Shown here one piece after another: positions 23,689-32,638 of a DNA stretch of 38,682 nt. The first letter of the stretch is position 1. Each line of letters opens with the position of its first letter. The stretch is from Ramicandelaber brevisporus (taxonomy: Eukaryota > Kickxellomycota > Ramicandelaberales > Ramicandelaberaceae). The stretch covers positions 2,780 through 41,461 of the forward strand of contig MU602773.1 in NCBI GenBank assembly GCA_025201865.1. Direction: 5' to 3'. The translations under genes were made by a program, and so were the position numbers. The notes under the pieces are model-generated. The model searched no databases. It was not told the DNA's origin and saw only the letters and a list, made by a program, of their open reading frames with translations.

Positions 23689-24519
23689 ATGGCGGTGTGT
23701 CAGTTCTTTCTCCGTGGATCCTGCAGGTTTGGAAACAACTGTCGCAACGAGCATCCTCGACAGCAGACGCAGTTCAACGGCAGCAGTCAGTCCACACAGC
23801 CTAGACGTGGGTTCAACGATGGAGGAGGAGGAGGAGGAGGAGGAGGAGGAGCAGCTGGCTCGACACGAAGCGAGAATCGAGACGCCTCTGCTTCCGACAC
23901 GCTTGCTGCAGAGACATTCAAGAACACATTTGAAGCTGATGCAAAGCTCGGCGTTTGGCCATTGACAGTGGAGGCATTTGTGCCCAATGGGCCAAACATG
24001 ATATCAGGCACAGATTTCTCGCCAAAAGAGGCTCGTGTTGCATACTACGAAGCGCTGTTTAATAGTAATGGGCAGGCAATGGCAGCACAGGCAATTTATG
24101 ATCAGAGAATGAATGAGTTTGTTAATAGCTATAATCAGCAGAAGCAGCAATGGATGGCGATGTCACAAAATGCAGTCATTATGGAACATAGGAGACTGAG
24201 AGAAGAACGGGAGCTGTACGAACAGACCGTGTTAACCACGCAGGGAGGATTATCATTTAGTCAATTCAAACAGAATCAACAACAATTCCAGCAACAGCCG
24301 ACAGTGCTTATGGGAGGTAATCCATTCAGTCAACTACAACAACAACAACAACAGCAGCAGCCCGTGCAATCTACTCAACAGCAGTTTCAACCACAACAAG
24401 CATCGCCATTTGGAGGACTTTCAGCAAATGGACAGCAAAGCACTCTTGGGCTTAATAATAATCCATTTGGAAACACTCCCCTTGGTGGCCAGACCGAGTT
24501 TTCTTCATTCCAAACTGGC

Positions 24520-24551
<32 letters not shown>

Positions 24552-25059
24552 ACAAAATCCATCTCACGGATTATTTGCACAACAAATGCCCCTACAGCAA
24601 TCTCAACAGCAGCAGCAGCAGCAGCAGCATCAACAACCACCACCTTCATTTAACCTTCAACAGCCACAGCAAGCCCAGCAACTGATACCACAACCAACTT
24701 TACAATCTCGGATACAGTCAGCCAACGATCGGCCACCAACTGGTCGCTTGGAACTTGGAAAAGAAGCCGGAGACCATGGCATCACGAGTGATATTCTGAG
24801 GCAAACAAATGCACTTGGAATGGCAATCACGAATTCCCAGACCACAGCCAACATGACAAATGCACTACAGGCAAGGAATCAGCTAAATGCACTTGGAAAT
24901 ATGTTACCAGTCATGCCTACAAATCTGGCAACTGCAGCAAATCAGAGAAACCCTGGATTTGCACATCGGCCACTATCAGACGAGGAGCGAACATCTCTTG
25001 GTGCTCATCAATTCAATAGGGCCAGTCTATCAACAGCAGCGCCTAAAATTCGCTCATAA
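23689..25059 (+). CDS. NUP42: CCCH zinc-finger FG nucleoporin (Nup42/hCG1 type)
   Basis: 456 residues. The first residues form the family CCCH finger: C4, C12, C18 and H22 in VCQFFLRGSCRFGNNCRNEH. After a Gly/Ser linker comes a conserved segment (about 71-155: ETFKNTFEADAKLGVWPLTV, then FSPKEARVAYYEAL and a helix). It is followed by a Q-rich region with sparse FG/PF dipeptides (NPFSQL, SPFGGL, NPFGNTPLGG, HGLFAQ) and a C-terminal conserved element containing LSDEERTSLGAHQFNRASL. Nup42 sits on the cytoplasmic face of the nuclear pore, where its C-terminus binds Gle1 for mRNA export (family knowledge). The FG content is low and heavily interrupted by poly-Q. It converges on NDC1, itself a nucleoporin. 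Confidence 0.88.
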
Positions 25060-25340
25060 TTCTCTTCAAATGACAATAGCCTTTTATTTAAAGTCAAAGA
25101 CACGCTTTTAACTGTCGGTATGCACCTCTTAAATTGATGCATCTATTACATATGCGAATCTGCCTGTTCCCAGGTGAATTTGGTCTATGAATTTTTTTAA
25201 ACACCCTCATAAACGGTGAGCAGAGATAGCAACCGACAACAGAAGCAGTGAGATGTAGCTTGCTTATATTGATAAAACGAATGTTCTTGTATAAAAAATA
25301 ATGAATAAGACTTTAAAAAAAAAAAGTAATAAGAATGCGA
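25060..25340. other. Convergent 3' region of NUP42 and NDC1
   Basis: 281 bp of AT-rich 3' UTR-like sequence with AATAA signals around 25300 and an A-run at 25313-25325. No gene seen. Confidence 0.6.
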
Positions 25341-27689
25341 TTACAGTGGCTTACCAAGAAGTTCATCACAGCGCTTTTTAATGAACTCCTTGTAATTGGG
25401 TGACATGTCGATAGTCGCAACTGCTGGACCAAACGCAATCACGATCTCATCAATAGCGATCGAAGCTGCCCTCTGAAGAGAAACGGCACGGCCAACAATA
25501 TCATCATGCTGTCGAAGAGACCCACTCATAACTTTCAATCGGCCAACTCCACCATCACGGGGCGGAGTAATCAGCCACATCATATAGCCGTAAATGGCCA
25601 TGAAAAGGGTGTACATGCTCAGAGAAGTACCACTGCTACCTGCCACTGTACGCTTGCCAGCTTGAGCTTTGATTGGATCATGCGCATTAGGCGGCGGTGG
25701 ACGCAGGGCACGGCTGGCAGATCCATTCGATTGATGGACAACTTCGTCGCCAGTCACAGATATGAGGGAGTGGCGCCAGAAACCGCGATCTTGCTCGAGC
25801 GCGAAAACATCCAGTTCGCGCACAGTACGATGGGAACGGGATGCAACTTCGCTGGTGGTTTCGTGCAAGTCGATCAAAGACCCAATGATCCGCGGCAAGT
25901 CATTCTGAACACTGCCATACAAATCTTCGGAGACAGAGGCAGCCGTGAAAAGACCGAGAGCCTGGCATGACCAAACAGCAAGTGGGCTTCGACTGAAGAT
26001 GTTATCAAATTTGACAAGCGTTGTAAAGCGACGGGCAGCAGCATTGAGCTCGTGCTTACGGAGTGATAGCTCTGAAGTGAGCCCAATGAGTCCGGCAACT
26101 GCGTAGAGCAGATGCCAAATTCCACTGTAAATAGAATCGACAACAATAGCAACAATCGACAGCTCTTGGCCAGGCGTAGGTTGCGGGTTATTGGTGAGCG
26201 TGGCTGAGCCTGGAGCTACAGTTGCACGAGCAAAGCTATAGAGAGCCGATGGCTGGTGAGTACGAAGCAGGGTGGGGTTGACAGAATTGGCGGTTGCTGT
26301 TGTAGTTGCTGTTGTGGCTGTGGTTGGTACTGACTTGTCTGATGGAGCTGGGTTCTTTGGAGAAGTAGTAGAAGCAGAGGCAGAAATAGCAACGGGTTCA
26401 GAGGCAGGAGCAGGAGCAGGAACAGGAGCAGGTGGGCGGTTTGATGAGCGCAGCTCGGTCACAATAGCGCCAATTTCGTTGATGCAGCTATTGGCAATCT
26501 GTGACCACAGCGGACCACCGCGAGACGCTGGGCGATCAATGTCATTGATGATAACCTTGCGGCGAGTTGGATCGTAGCGAGCAATGTGGGCTAACTCACG
26601 GAAGGCATGCGCTTCGGCTACAGAGCTGTTCAGTTCATCGCTATTGCTGGCCAACGCAGATGGAATGCTGAGACCATTGGCCAGACAGTCGTTGGATGAG
26701 AGACTAAGCGCAGAGACAGGCAGAATGCGCGTCCATGACAGCTCTATAGCATGGGCAGTAAGCTCACAGATGAAAACGGCAGAGAAAACCATCCAGAACA
26801 TTGCATACAGGAGCGACGGGTCGATAACTGTCTTTGGATAGGCACCAGTTTGGGAGGAGACTGCACCGTTGCGAACCAACGTTGACAGAACGAGGCTCAG
26901 CCACGGTCTACGGCCTTGGATGAACACAATAGAGGCTGCATAAGACAGAGTGAGGATATTGACTGTGTATTTGAGTGCCGCAAAGATTGCAATCCTGACT
27001 TTCAGTGGGAAGGCAAACGATGGTGGCTGCGAGACAGACGGAACCTGAATAACATGACCACACGTCACACTGAGATCAAGTGAATACACCAGCGTAGCCA
27101 CAGCCATTGTAAACGCAGCCATGTCGAACCGAGGATTCAAGACACGGGGGCCACCGCAGCGGTCGTCGTCGGCAGGATGATTTGGACACTCCATGCCAGT
27201 ATAAGCGTAGCTGGATGGATCCTGAGACCGCGGAAGTGGGTGGACCGGACTGAGGAAAGAAAAGCTAGTGTTCCGATGAACAAATGCAATGTAGAAGACA
27301 AGGTAGCATCCAAACCATAGACCATAGCGAATGATGGCAGCTAGCGACTTGATGTTCCAAATGCGCTGCCAAAGGGCATAGGGACCTCGGTCAGACACTC
27401 TACGGCGCATCGAATACATGTCGGATGTCCACTTGTACACCAAGTACGGGGCTGCCATGTACCCAGCGAGTGTAACCAATGTGCTCGGTGTAAACACGGA
27501 TCCTCCGTTGGCTATCAACAACGAGATCGCGAGTACATACAGCGTTGCGGCACTGAGACCCAGAACAGCCGGAGGAGGCAGCCGATTCAGATGAGATCGA
27601 AGAATAGCTGCGTAGTCAGAAGAAGGTACACGCAGCGTCGCGTCTATAGGCGCCAACACGCCAGAAGCAGTCTGCGATTGCACCTGCAT
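25341..27689 (-). CDS. NDC1: Transmembrane nucleoporin Ndc1
   Basis: 782 residues from the ATG for MQVQSQTASG. Six hydrophobic segments lie in the first half (about 41-61, 70-88, 116-137, 190-210, 233-256, 293-317). They precede the conserved cytoplasmic entry motif FRELAHIARYDPTRRKVII (about 362-380), diagnostic for Ndc1_Nup proteins. An Ala/Pro/Thr-rich linker and a helical C-terminal domain follow. Ndc1 anchors nuclear pore complexes and, in fungi, spindle pole bodies in the nuclear envelope. The C-terminal half contains a weak extra hydrophobic stretch (MYTLFMAIYGYMMWL). The frame continues upstream without an ATG. Divergent from the Ubl-WLM gene across 130 bp, convergent with NUP42. Confidence 0.88.
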   Translation of the reverse strand: MQVQSQTASGVLAPIDATLRVPSSDYAAILRSHLNRLPPPAVLGLSAATLYVLAISLLIANGGSVFTPSTLVTLAGYMAAPYLVYKWTSDMYSMRRRVSDRGPYALWQRIWNIKSLAAIIRYGLWFGCYLVFYIAFVHRNTSFSFLSPVHPLPRSQDPSSYAYTGMECPNHPADDDRCGGPRVLNPRFDMAAFTMAVATLVYSLDLSVTCGHVIQVPSVSQPPSFAFPLKVRIAIFAALKYTVNILTLSYAASIVFIQGRRPWLSLVLSTLVRNGAVSSQTGAYPKTVIDPSLLYAMFWMVFSAVFICELTAHAIELSWTRILPVSALSLSSNDCLANGLSIPSALASNSDELNSSVAEAHAFRELAHIARYDPTRRKVIINDIDRPASRGGPLWSQIANSCINEIGAIVTELRSSNRPPAPVPAPAPASEPVAISASASTTSPKNPAPSDKSVPTTATTATTTATANSVNPTLLRTHQPSALYSFARATVAPGSATLTNNPQPTPGQELSIVAIVVDSIYSGIWHLLYAVAGLIGLTSELSLRKHELNAAARRFTTLVKFDNIFSRSPLAVWSCQALGLFTAASVSEDLYGSVQNDLPRIIGSLIDLHETTSEVASRSHRTVRELDVFALEQDRGFWRHSLISVTGDEVVHQSNGSASRALRPPPPNAHDPIKAQAGKRTVAGSSGTSLSMYTLFMAIYGYMMWLITPPRDGGVGRLKVMSGSLRQHDDIVGRAVSLQRAASIAIDEIVIAFGPAVATIDMSPNYKEFIKKRCDELLGKPL

Positions 27690-27819
27690 ATTTTTTTTCG
27701 GTATAGACTCTTGATTGTTTGTGTTGTCTCGTCTCGTCTCGTTGTGGGGAGCACGGCGTTGGCAATGTTGAATTCTGCACACTACTCCAGGATTTCAAAT
27801 TCAGAAAAACACTGCAAAA
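27690..27819. promoter_or_regulatory. 130-bp divergent promoter of NDC1 and Ubl-WLM gene
   Basis: Contains a T8 run next to the NDC1 start and four tandem GTCTC repeats at about 27725-27743. No TATA box. Confidence 0.5.
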
Positions 27820-28824
27820 ATGGACTCGTCATCTCTGACCATCTGCTTTGGGAAAGAGCGCAAGAGCGTCGAGCTGCCGGTGAATGCGACACTTGGGGAC
27901 CTTCGTACAGCCATTTCTATCCAGTTTGGCATTGCGCCAGCTCAGCAAAAGCTGCTGAGTGGTCGAACGCTTCCTCCATCCGACAGCTCGACGAATGATG
28001 CCCTTGAGCTCTTTACACTGGTCAAACCCAAAGGCACGGTTACTCTAATAGCCAGCAAGCGTGATACAGTCGCAGCCATCAACGCGGCATCGGATAAAGC
28101 CAGAGAGGCTTGGAGGAACAATGAACTGTACTCAACACACATTGGTGGTCGAACAAAACAAACTGCCGGTGCACTGTACTCTGGAAATGGCGGCGTGGCA
28201 ACATTGGACAATGTCTCGTATGGATTCCGTCGCATTGAAGTGCTGCCTGAGTTCCCGAGTCCGAACGAAGCGAAGCGTATCTTGGAGAAACTGGCGGCCG
28301 ACCCTGGCGTTGAGGCAGTGATGGCCAAGTACAAGTGGACAGTTCAAGTCTTGAAGGAGCTTTCACCAGCAGAAGTCAAAATCCTGGGACACAATAAAGG
28401 CCGAGGGCTTGAGATTGCACTTCGTTTAAGAGAGCCAAGTAATGTGGATGAGTTTCGATCTTATTCGTCTATTCTATCGGTGCTGTGCCACGAACTTGCC
28501 CACATGGTCCATGATGAGCATGACGAAGACTTTCGCAGCCTTGATCGAGAGCTGAATAGAGAGGTACAACGGCTGAATTGGAAGAAAGGTGGTCAGAAGG
28601 TGGACTCGTCTGTAGACATCTATCGCTCCTCAGCAGCAGCAGCATCGCCATCAAGTGGCTCTGGAACAGCGAGCGGTGTACGACTAGGTGGAAGCAACAC
28701 GAGCGACCAGACTCATCCAAATCGCGAGATGGTTGCCGCAGCAGTCCGCAGACGATTGACTCAGCTGGAGCAAGAACAGGAGCAAGGCTGCGGAACAAGT
28801 TCATCAGGTGCCACCAGAAATTGA
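27820..28824 (+). CDS. Ubiquitin-like + WLM (Wss1-like) metalloprotease
   Basis: 334 residues. The N-terminal ubiquitin-like domain (about 5-75: LTICFGKERKSVELPVNATL, then LRTAISIQFGIAPAQQKLL) is followed by a WLM domain (about 120-260). The zinc-binding site is HELAHMVHDEH with H224, E225, H228 and H234, then DEDFRSLDREL. This is the layout of the fission-yeast/plant Ubl-WLM proteases, relatives of Wss1/Spartan that cut proteins crosslinked to DNA and act with Cdc48 and SUMO/ubiquitin (family knowledge). The tail is Ser/Gly-rich and ends in an Arg/Glu/Gln helix; no zinc-ribbon or PUB domain is seen. All metal ligands are intact, so it should be active. Confidence 0.92.
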   Translation: MDSSSLTICFGKERKSVELPVNATLGDLRTAISIQFGIAPAQQKLLSGRTLPPSDSSTNDALELFTLVKPKGTVTLIASKRDTVAAINAASDKAREAWRNNELYSTHIGGRTKQTAGALYSGNGGVATLDNVSYGFRRIEVLPEFPSPNEAKRILEKLAADPGVEAVMAKYKWTVQVLKELSPAEVKILGHNKGRGLEIALRLREPSNVDEFRSYSSILSVLCHELAHMVHDEHDEDFRSLDRELNREVQRLNWKKGGQKVDSSVDIYRSSAAAASPSSGSGTASGVRLGGSNTSDQTHPNREMVAAAVRRRLTQLEQEQEQGCGTSSSGATRN

Positions 28825-28959
28825 CAGTATTATTAGCCTTTAGGATATAAAGGTGCATTGTTGACCAGATAGCCAAGCAACGAAAGCCAACTGGCCAAAT
28901 CCACCTGAATAAGGTTAAATATTAAGATGAAGCTTTTTTAAAATATAATACGTTAGTAC

Positions 28960-30426
28960 TTATGGACGCCATTTGCTCAGCCATTGATCACGCTTCCATG
29001 TGCGACGAATTTTGGCCATTACTTCATCGCCAAATGCCTCCGCGAGGATCGAGTCAGCTTCTTCGGCGGTACAGTCGTTGTTTGCCGTGATTTTCTCGGC
29101 AACAATTTTGTTGTATTTGTTAACACCGGCGGCGCCTTTCGCCAAGCAGACACAGTTTTGAACAGAGAGCGGACGCAGTGGATTCCATCTAATGAGAGTT
29201 GTCTTGTCCACAGCGCCAGTGGCAGCACATCTGCCACGCCACACTTCTTCGTAGATATAGGCAACATCGCTCTCATGGAATGGGAATGTGGCACGCGCTT
29301 CATCTGCATCTGAGCACAAGGAGGCCTCGCGAAGATAGAGCTCTTGAGTCACGCGCTTGTACACTGAATCGCGCTTCTTGACAGGAAGGGGGTCGACGGG
29401 ATGCCCAGCCAAAACACACACAACATAGGAAGCGAGGGTCATGCCAAAGATTGCAGGAAGAGTTCCCAGGACAGGCATGATACGAGAGCGGAAGCCAGGC
29501 AGCACAGCAAACTCATCAGCCTCAGACACGAGAGATTCATCGAGTGCTCTGAGCTGTCTAGCCTGATCTGGCTTCTCGGTTGAGTAAACAACAGGAATGT
29601 TATCATTGATTCCCTTCTTTCTCAATCGTTTACGCACAGCACGGGCCAACGGGTCTTCAAATGTTTCAGTAATGTCAGCAATTTGAATACGAGATGGATC
29701 AGTTTTACCGCCAGCTCCCATGGATGCAATAACAGGCAGATTATTCTTCACACAGTACTCAATCAGCTCAATTTTAGTATCGATGTTATCGATGGCATCA
29801 ACCACATAATCAGGACGGTCTCTCAGTAAATAGTCGGCTCTATTTCCAGTAAACATTTCTCTTTCAATCTCCACAACAGTGTGAGGCGCAAAGTCATGGA
29901 TTGCATCCCTGAGCACCTCGACCTTAGAATGGCCCACATCTGATCTCCCAGCCACTGCATGTCTGTTTAAACTAGATACCGTGATTTGATCAAAGTCAAT
30001 CAATCTTAGCTTCTCAACTCCAGATCTCGCAATCAATGTCGCCGCATGCGATCCCACTCCTCCAACTCCAACCACCACAACAAATGATTTACGGACACGT
30101 TTCACTCCATCTTCTCCTAACATCGCAATGGTACGCGATAACTGCTCATCAATAAGCGACTCGGCCGGCTGAGTCAGAGATGTAACCTCGGCTGGCACAG
30201 TGCCATCTTGCACACTGGATGGCTGTACGCTGGAGCCTTCCTCAGTGCCAAACTCGCTCAGATTGCCATAATCAAGAGGCACACTGCGATCAAACGAGGT
30301 GCGGCGTTTGCGAATGGCACGGCGAGCGCGCTGGCCACCAAAGATGGCTGCAGCGGTAACAGCGGCCGACGCAGCAGCCACGGCCAGCAGCTGAGTGCGT
30401 GGAGTCGCCGACTGGATCCAGTTCAT
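28960..30426 (-). CDS. TCD1: tRNA threonylcarbamoyladenosine dehydratase (cyclic t6A synthase, Tcd1/Tcd2)
   Basis: 488 residues from the ATG for MNWIQSATPR. An N-terminal hydrophobic segment (about 11-31) followed by Arg-rich sequence fits mitochondrial outer-membrane anchoring as in yeast. The E1-like adenylation domain starts near 95 with SRTIAMLGEDGV and holds the nucleotide motif VVVGVGGVGSHAATLIARSG (117-136), DFDQITVSSLNRH, and YVVDAIDNIDTKIELIEYC. A Lys-rich loop (RKRLRKKGI) and the family C-terminal region follow, ending KRDQWLSKW. The enzyme dehydrates t6A37 to the cyclic hydantoin form using ATP. Yeast has two paralogues (TCD1, TCD2) and the assignment between them is arbitrary here. 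Confidence 0.92.
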   Translation of the reverse strand: MNWIQSATPRTQLLAVAAASAAVTAAAIFGGQRARRAIRKRRTSFDRSVPLDYGNLSEFGTEEGSSVQPSSVQDGTVPAEVTSLTQPAESLIDEQLSRTIAMLGEDGVKRVRKSFVVVVGVGGVGSHAATLIARSGVEKLRLIDFDQITVSSLNRHAVAGRSDVGHSKVEVLRDAIHDFAPHTVVEIEREMFTGNRADYLLRDRPDYVVDAIDNIDTKIELIEYCVKNNLPVIASMGAGGKTDPSRIQIADITETFEDPLARAVRKRLRKKGINDNIPVVYSTEKPDQARQLRALDESLVSEADEFAVLPGFRSRIMPVLGTLPAIFGMTLASYVVCVLAGHPVDPLPVKKRDSVYKRVTQELYLREASLCSDADEARATFPFHESDVAYIYEEVWRGRCAATGAVDKTTLIRWNPLRPLSVQNCVCLAKGAAGVNKYNKIVAEKITANNDCTAEEADSILAEAFGDEVMAKIRRTWKRDQWLSKWRP

Positions 30427-30517
30427 TCTATGCAAAAAACGAAAAAGAAAACGAAAAATGAAAAGGTTTGTGTGCTTTGTGTGCTTTGTGTGTAATTTTT
30501 TTGTTGATTTTTTGTTT

Positions 30518-32290
30518 TTAGAGCTTGGACGATGTCTTTGGTGTGGCGGATGATGACGACATCCAGGCAAACTCAAGCTTCTGGTTCGGCTCTCCGGGCG
30601 TGATCACGCAGTTGATGACCGAGACATGGTCCGTGTCTTGGATTGCCGCACGAACGGCTGAATCGAGTTCGGCATGATCACGAGCCAAGTATCCTTTTCC
30701 TCCGACCATTTCGGCAAACAGTTCGTAGCGAGTGCCTGGCATCAGGGCGGTGGATGGCAGCTTGCCAGAGTCGGCGAGCTGCTGATACTGCGAAGCAGGC
30801 GCAACACCGTGGTACACTCCAGAGTTGTTAACGACGATGATGACCAGCGGAAGACCATGTCGGGCAGCAGTCTCGACCTCGATTGCGCTAAACCCGAATG
30901 CAGAGTCGCCAATGATTGTCACAACTCGCTTGGTGAATGACAGCTTCTTGTTAGAGTCTGTGTGAGAGTGGTAAAGCTGTGCAGCAATGGCGTATCCAAG
31001 GCCGACTCCCATGGTTGCATTTGTTGATGCATCCAGGCGCAGTCTCGGCTCTTCCATGCCAAAGATTGATCTGCCAATGTCCATTGAGCGTGCACCTTCG
31101 TTGACCAAGACACATCCGGCCGGAAGCAGTGGTCGAATTACGCCGTACGCGCCTTGGTACGACATTGGAAGCGACTGATCCTGCAACTTCTTGTTCAGCG
31201 ATGCCGTGTTGCGTACTTCAATCGCACGGAGTTCCGCCAAATACTTGGACGCATTTGAACGGAGAGTCGACAGCTGTTGAGAAGAGTCCCGAGTAGCACT
31301 CGACAGGTGCTCCAGCACCAGTGGCAAATGGCCGACAAGAGGGACGATGCCAGCGAAATTGCCCTCAGAAGCAGTGGCCGGATCAATGTCAATGTGAATA
31401 ATCTTGACATCGGGACGGAAGCGGGTTCCAAAATGCAGGATCCAGTTGAGACGCGCGCCAGCCAGCACAATCACATCACTCTTTGACAGAGCCTGGGAAC
31501 GAGCAGCAGCCACGCATTGTGGATGCGAGTCAGGCAAAAGACCTTTGGCCATCGGTGTTGGGAGGAATGGGATGCCGGTCAGAGCAGCAAAGTCGGCAAT
31601 CTGCGACTCGGCGCCAGCATACGATGCGCCTTTACCGGCAATCAACAACGGAGACTTTGCATGGAGAAGAAGCGATGCTGCCGTCGCAATGTCCGCAGGA
31701 TTGGCAGAGTGCGAGATGGTGCCGGAAACAAGAGGTGCCGTATCATGGAATGCAGCTGACTGTGGCACATCTGTGGGGTGATTGATGAAGTTGGCCGGAA
31801 GGTCAACATAAACGGCACCAGGGCGGCCAGAGATTGCCAACTCGAGAGCGTGATCGACGGTTTGTGGAATATGGGATGTCTGGGCAGGCTGCACTGACAG
31901 CTTTGTATACTGCGCGGTAGCGCGGAGCTGGTCAAGTTCTTGGAACGCACCTTTGCCTAGGTTCTCCTGTTCGGCCGAGCCGCCAATCAGCACCATTGGC
32001 CAGCAATTGGCCTGGGCATTGAACAGACCGGCCAGAGCATTGACCAATCCAGGTCCGGACACGCACAGACACACGCCAGGAGCTATGCCGCGGGCCAGAT
32101 ATCCCCAGATGGACGCGGCCATGGCTGCAGACTGTTCGTGACGGAAGCCGACAAAGCGGATTCCAGCCTCAGTGCACGCCTCGGCAACTTCGACGACAGG
32201 GATACCGACCACCCCAAAAACCACTTTGATGCCGCGCCGAGCGAGCGCGTGGGCGACCAGTTGTGCGCCGGTCATCTTGCTTTGTGTCAT
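30518..32290 (-). CDS. HACL1: Peroxisomal 2-hydroxyacyl-CoA lyase (ThDP-dependent)
   Basis: 590 residues, a three-domain ThDP enzyme. The catalytic Glu52 lies in GFRHEQSAAMAASIWGYL. The middle domain is recognisable (LIAGKGASYAGAE, VIVLAGARLNWILHFG). The ThDP/Mg motif begins at IGDSAFGFSAIEVETA and ends at VVNNSGVY. The last three residues, SKL, form a canonical type 1 peroxisomal signal. HACL1 cleaves 2-hydroxyacyl-CoA to formyl-CoA and an aldehyde in alpha-oxidation; oxalyl-CoA decarboxylase is the nearest alternative, and the SKL end plus the RFRPDVKIIHIDIDP segment suit either. The start is the only ATG before MTGAQL. Divergent from GUT2 across 348 bp. Confidence 0.9.
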   Translation of the reverse strand: MTQSKMTGAQLVAHALARRGIKVVFGVVGIPVVEVAEACTEAGIRFVGFRHEQSAAMAASIWGYLARGIAPGVCLCVSGPGLVNALAGLFNAQANCWPMVLIGGSAEQENLGKGAFQELDQLRATAQYTKLSVQPAQTSHIPQTVDHALELAISGRPGAVYVDLPANFINHPTDVPQSAAFHDTAPLVSGTISHSANPADIATAASLLLHAKSPLLIAGKGASYAGAESQIADFAALTGIPFLPTPMAKGLLPDSHPQCVAAARSQALSKSDVIVLAGARLNWILHFGTRFRPDVKIIHIDIDPATASEGNFAGIVPLVGHLPLVLEHLSSATRDSSQQLSTLRSNASKYLAELRAIEVRNTASLNKKLQDQSLPMSYQGAYGVIRPLLPAGCVLVNEGARSMDIGRSIFGMEEPRLRLDASTNATMGVGLGYAIAAQLYHSHTDSNKKLSFTKRVVTIIGDSAFGFSAIEVETAARHGLPLVIIVVNNSGVYHGVAPASQYQQLADSGKLPSTALMPGTRYELFAEMVGGKGYLARDHAELDSAVRAAIQDTDHVSVINCVITPGEPNQKLEFAWMSSSSATPKTSSKL

Positions 32291-32638
32291 GTTCCAGGTT
32301 GGGGAAAGTGTGAAAAATATATCTGCCGCGTAAAATCGATGAGACTCGAAGATACTTGTGTGGAGTGGTGGAGTGGTGAGGTGAAGCGAGGTGAAGTGGG
32401 GGATGCAAGCGTTAGATCACTCCACCTCCACCAGACTTCACGAGTCGCTCTGTCACGCACACACACACATATATATATATCTTTCTCCCCCACTCTCCCA
32501 CTCTGGCTAAAGCCCGCGCACGGATAGCCAGCTCTTACGCCATCCTGCTCCAAAGTTCCGTGTTGGCCCACGCACTCTTACACTCCTCTTTTGATAGATA
32601 GACCTTCGCCAATTATTTTCTTTTCTTGCTCGACTCAC
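32291..32638. other. 348-bp divergent promoter region of HACL1 and GUT2
   Basis: Contains a (CA)n(TA)n tract at about 32457-32480 and CT-rich sequence towards GUT2. There is a GCGTAAAAT at 32328-32336 resembling the motif of the 14.8-16.0 kb repeats, but as a single copy. No gene seen. Confidence 0.5.
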
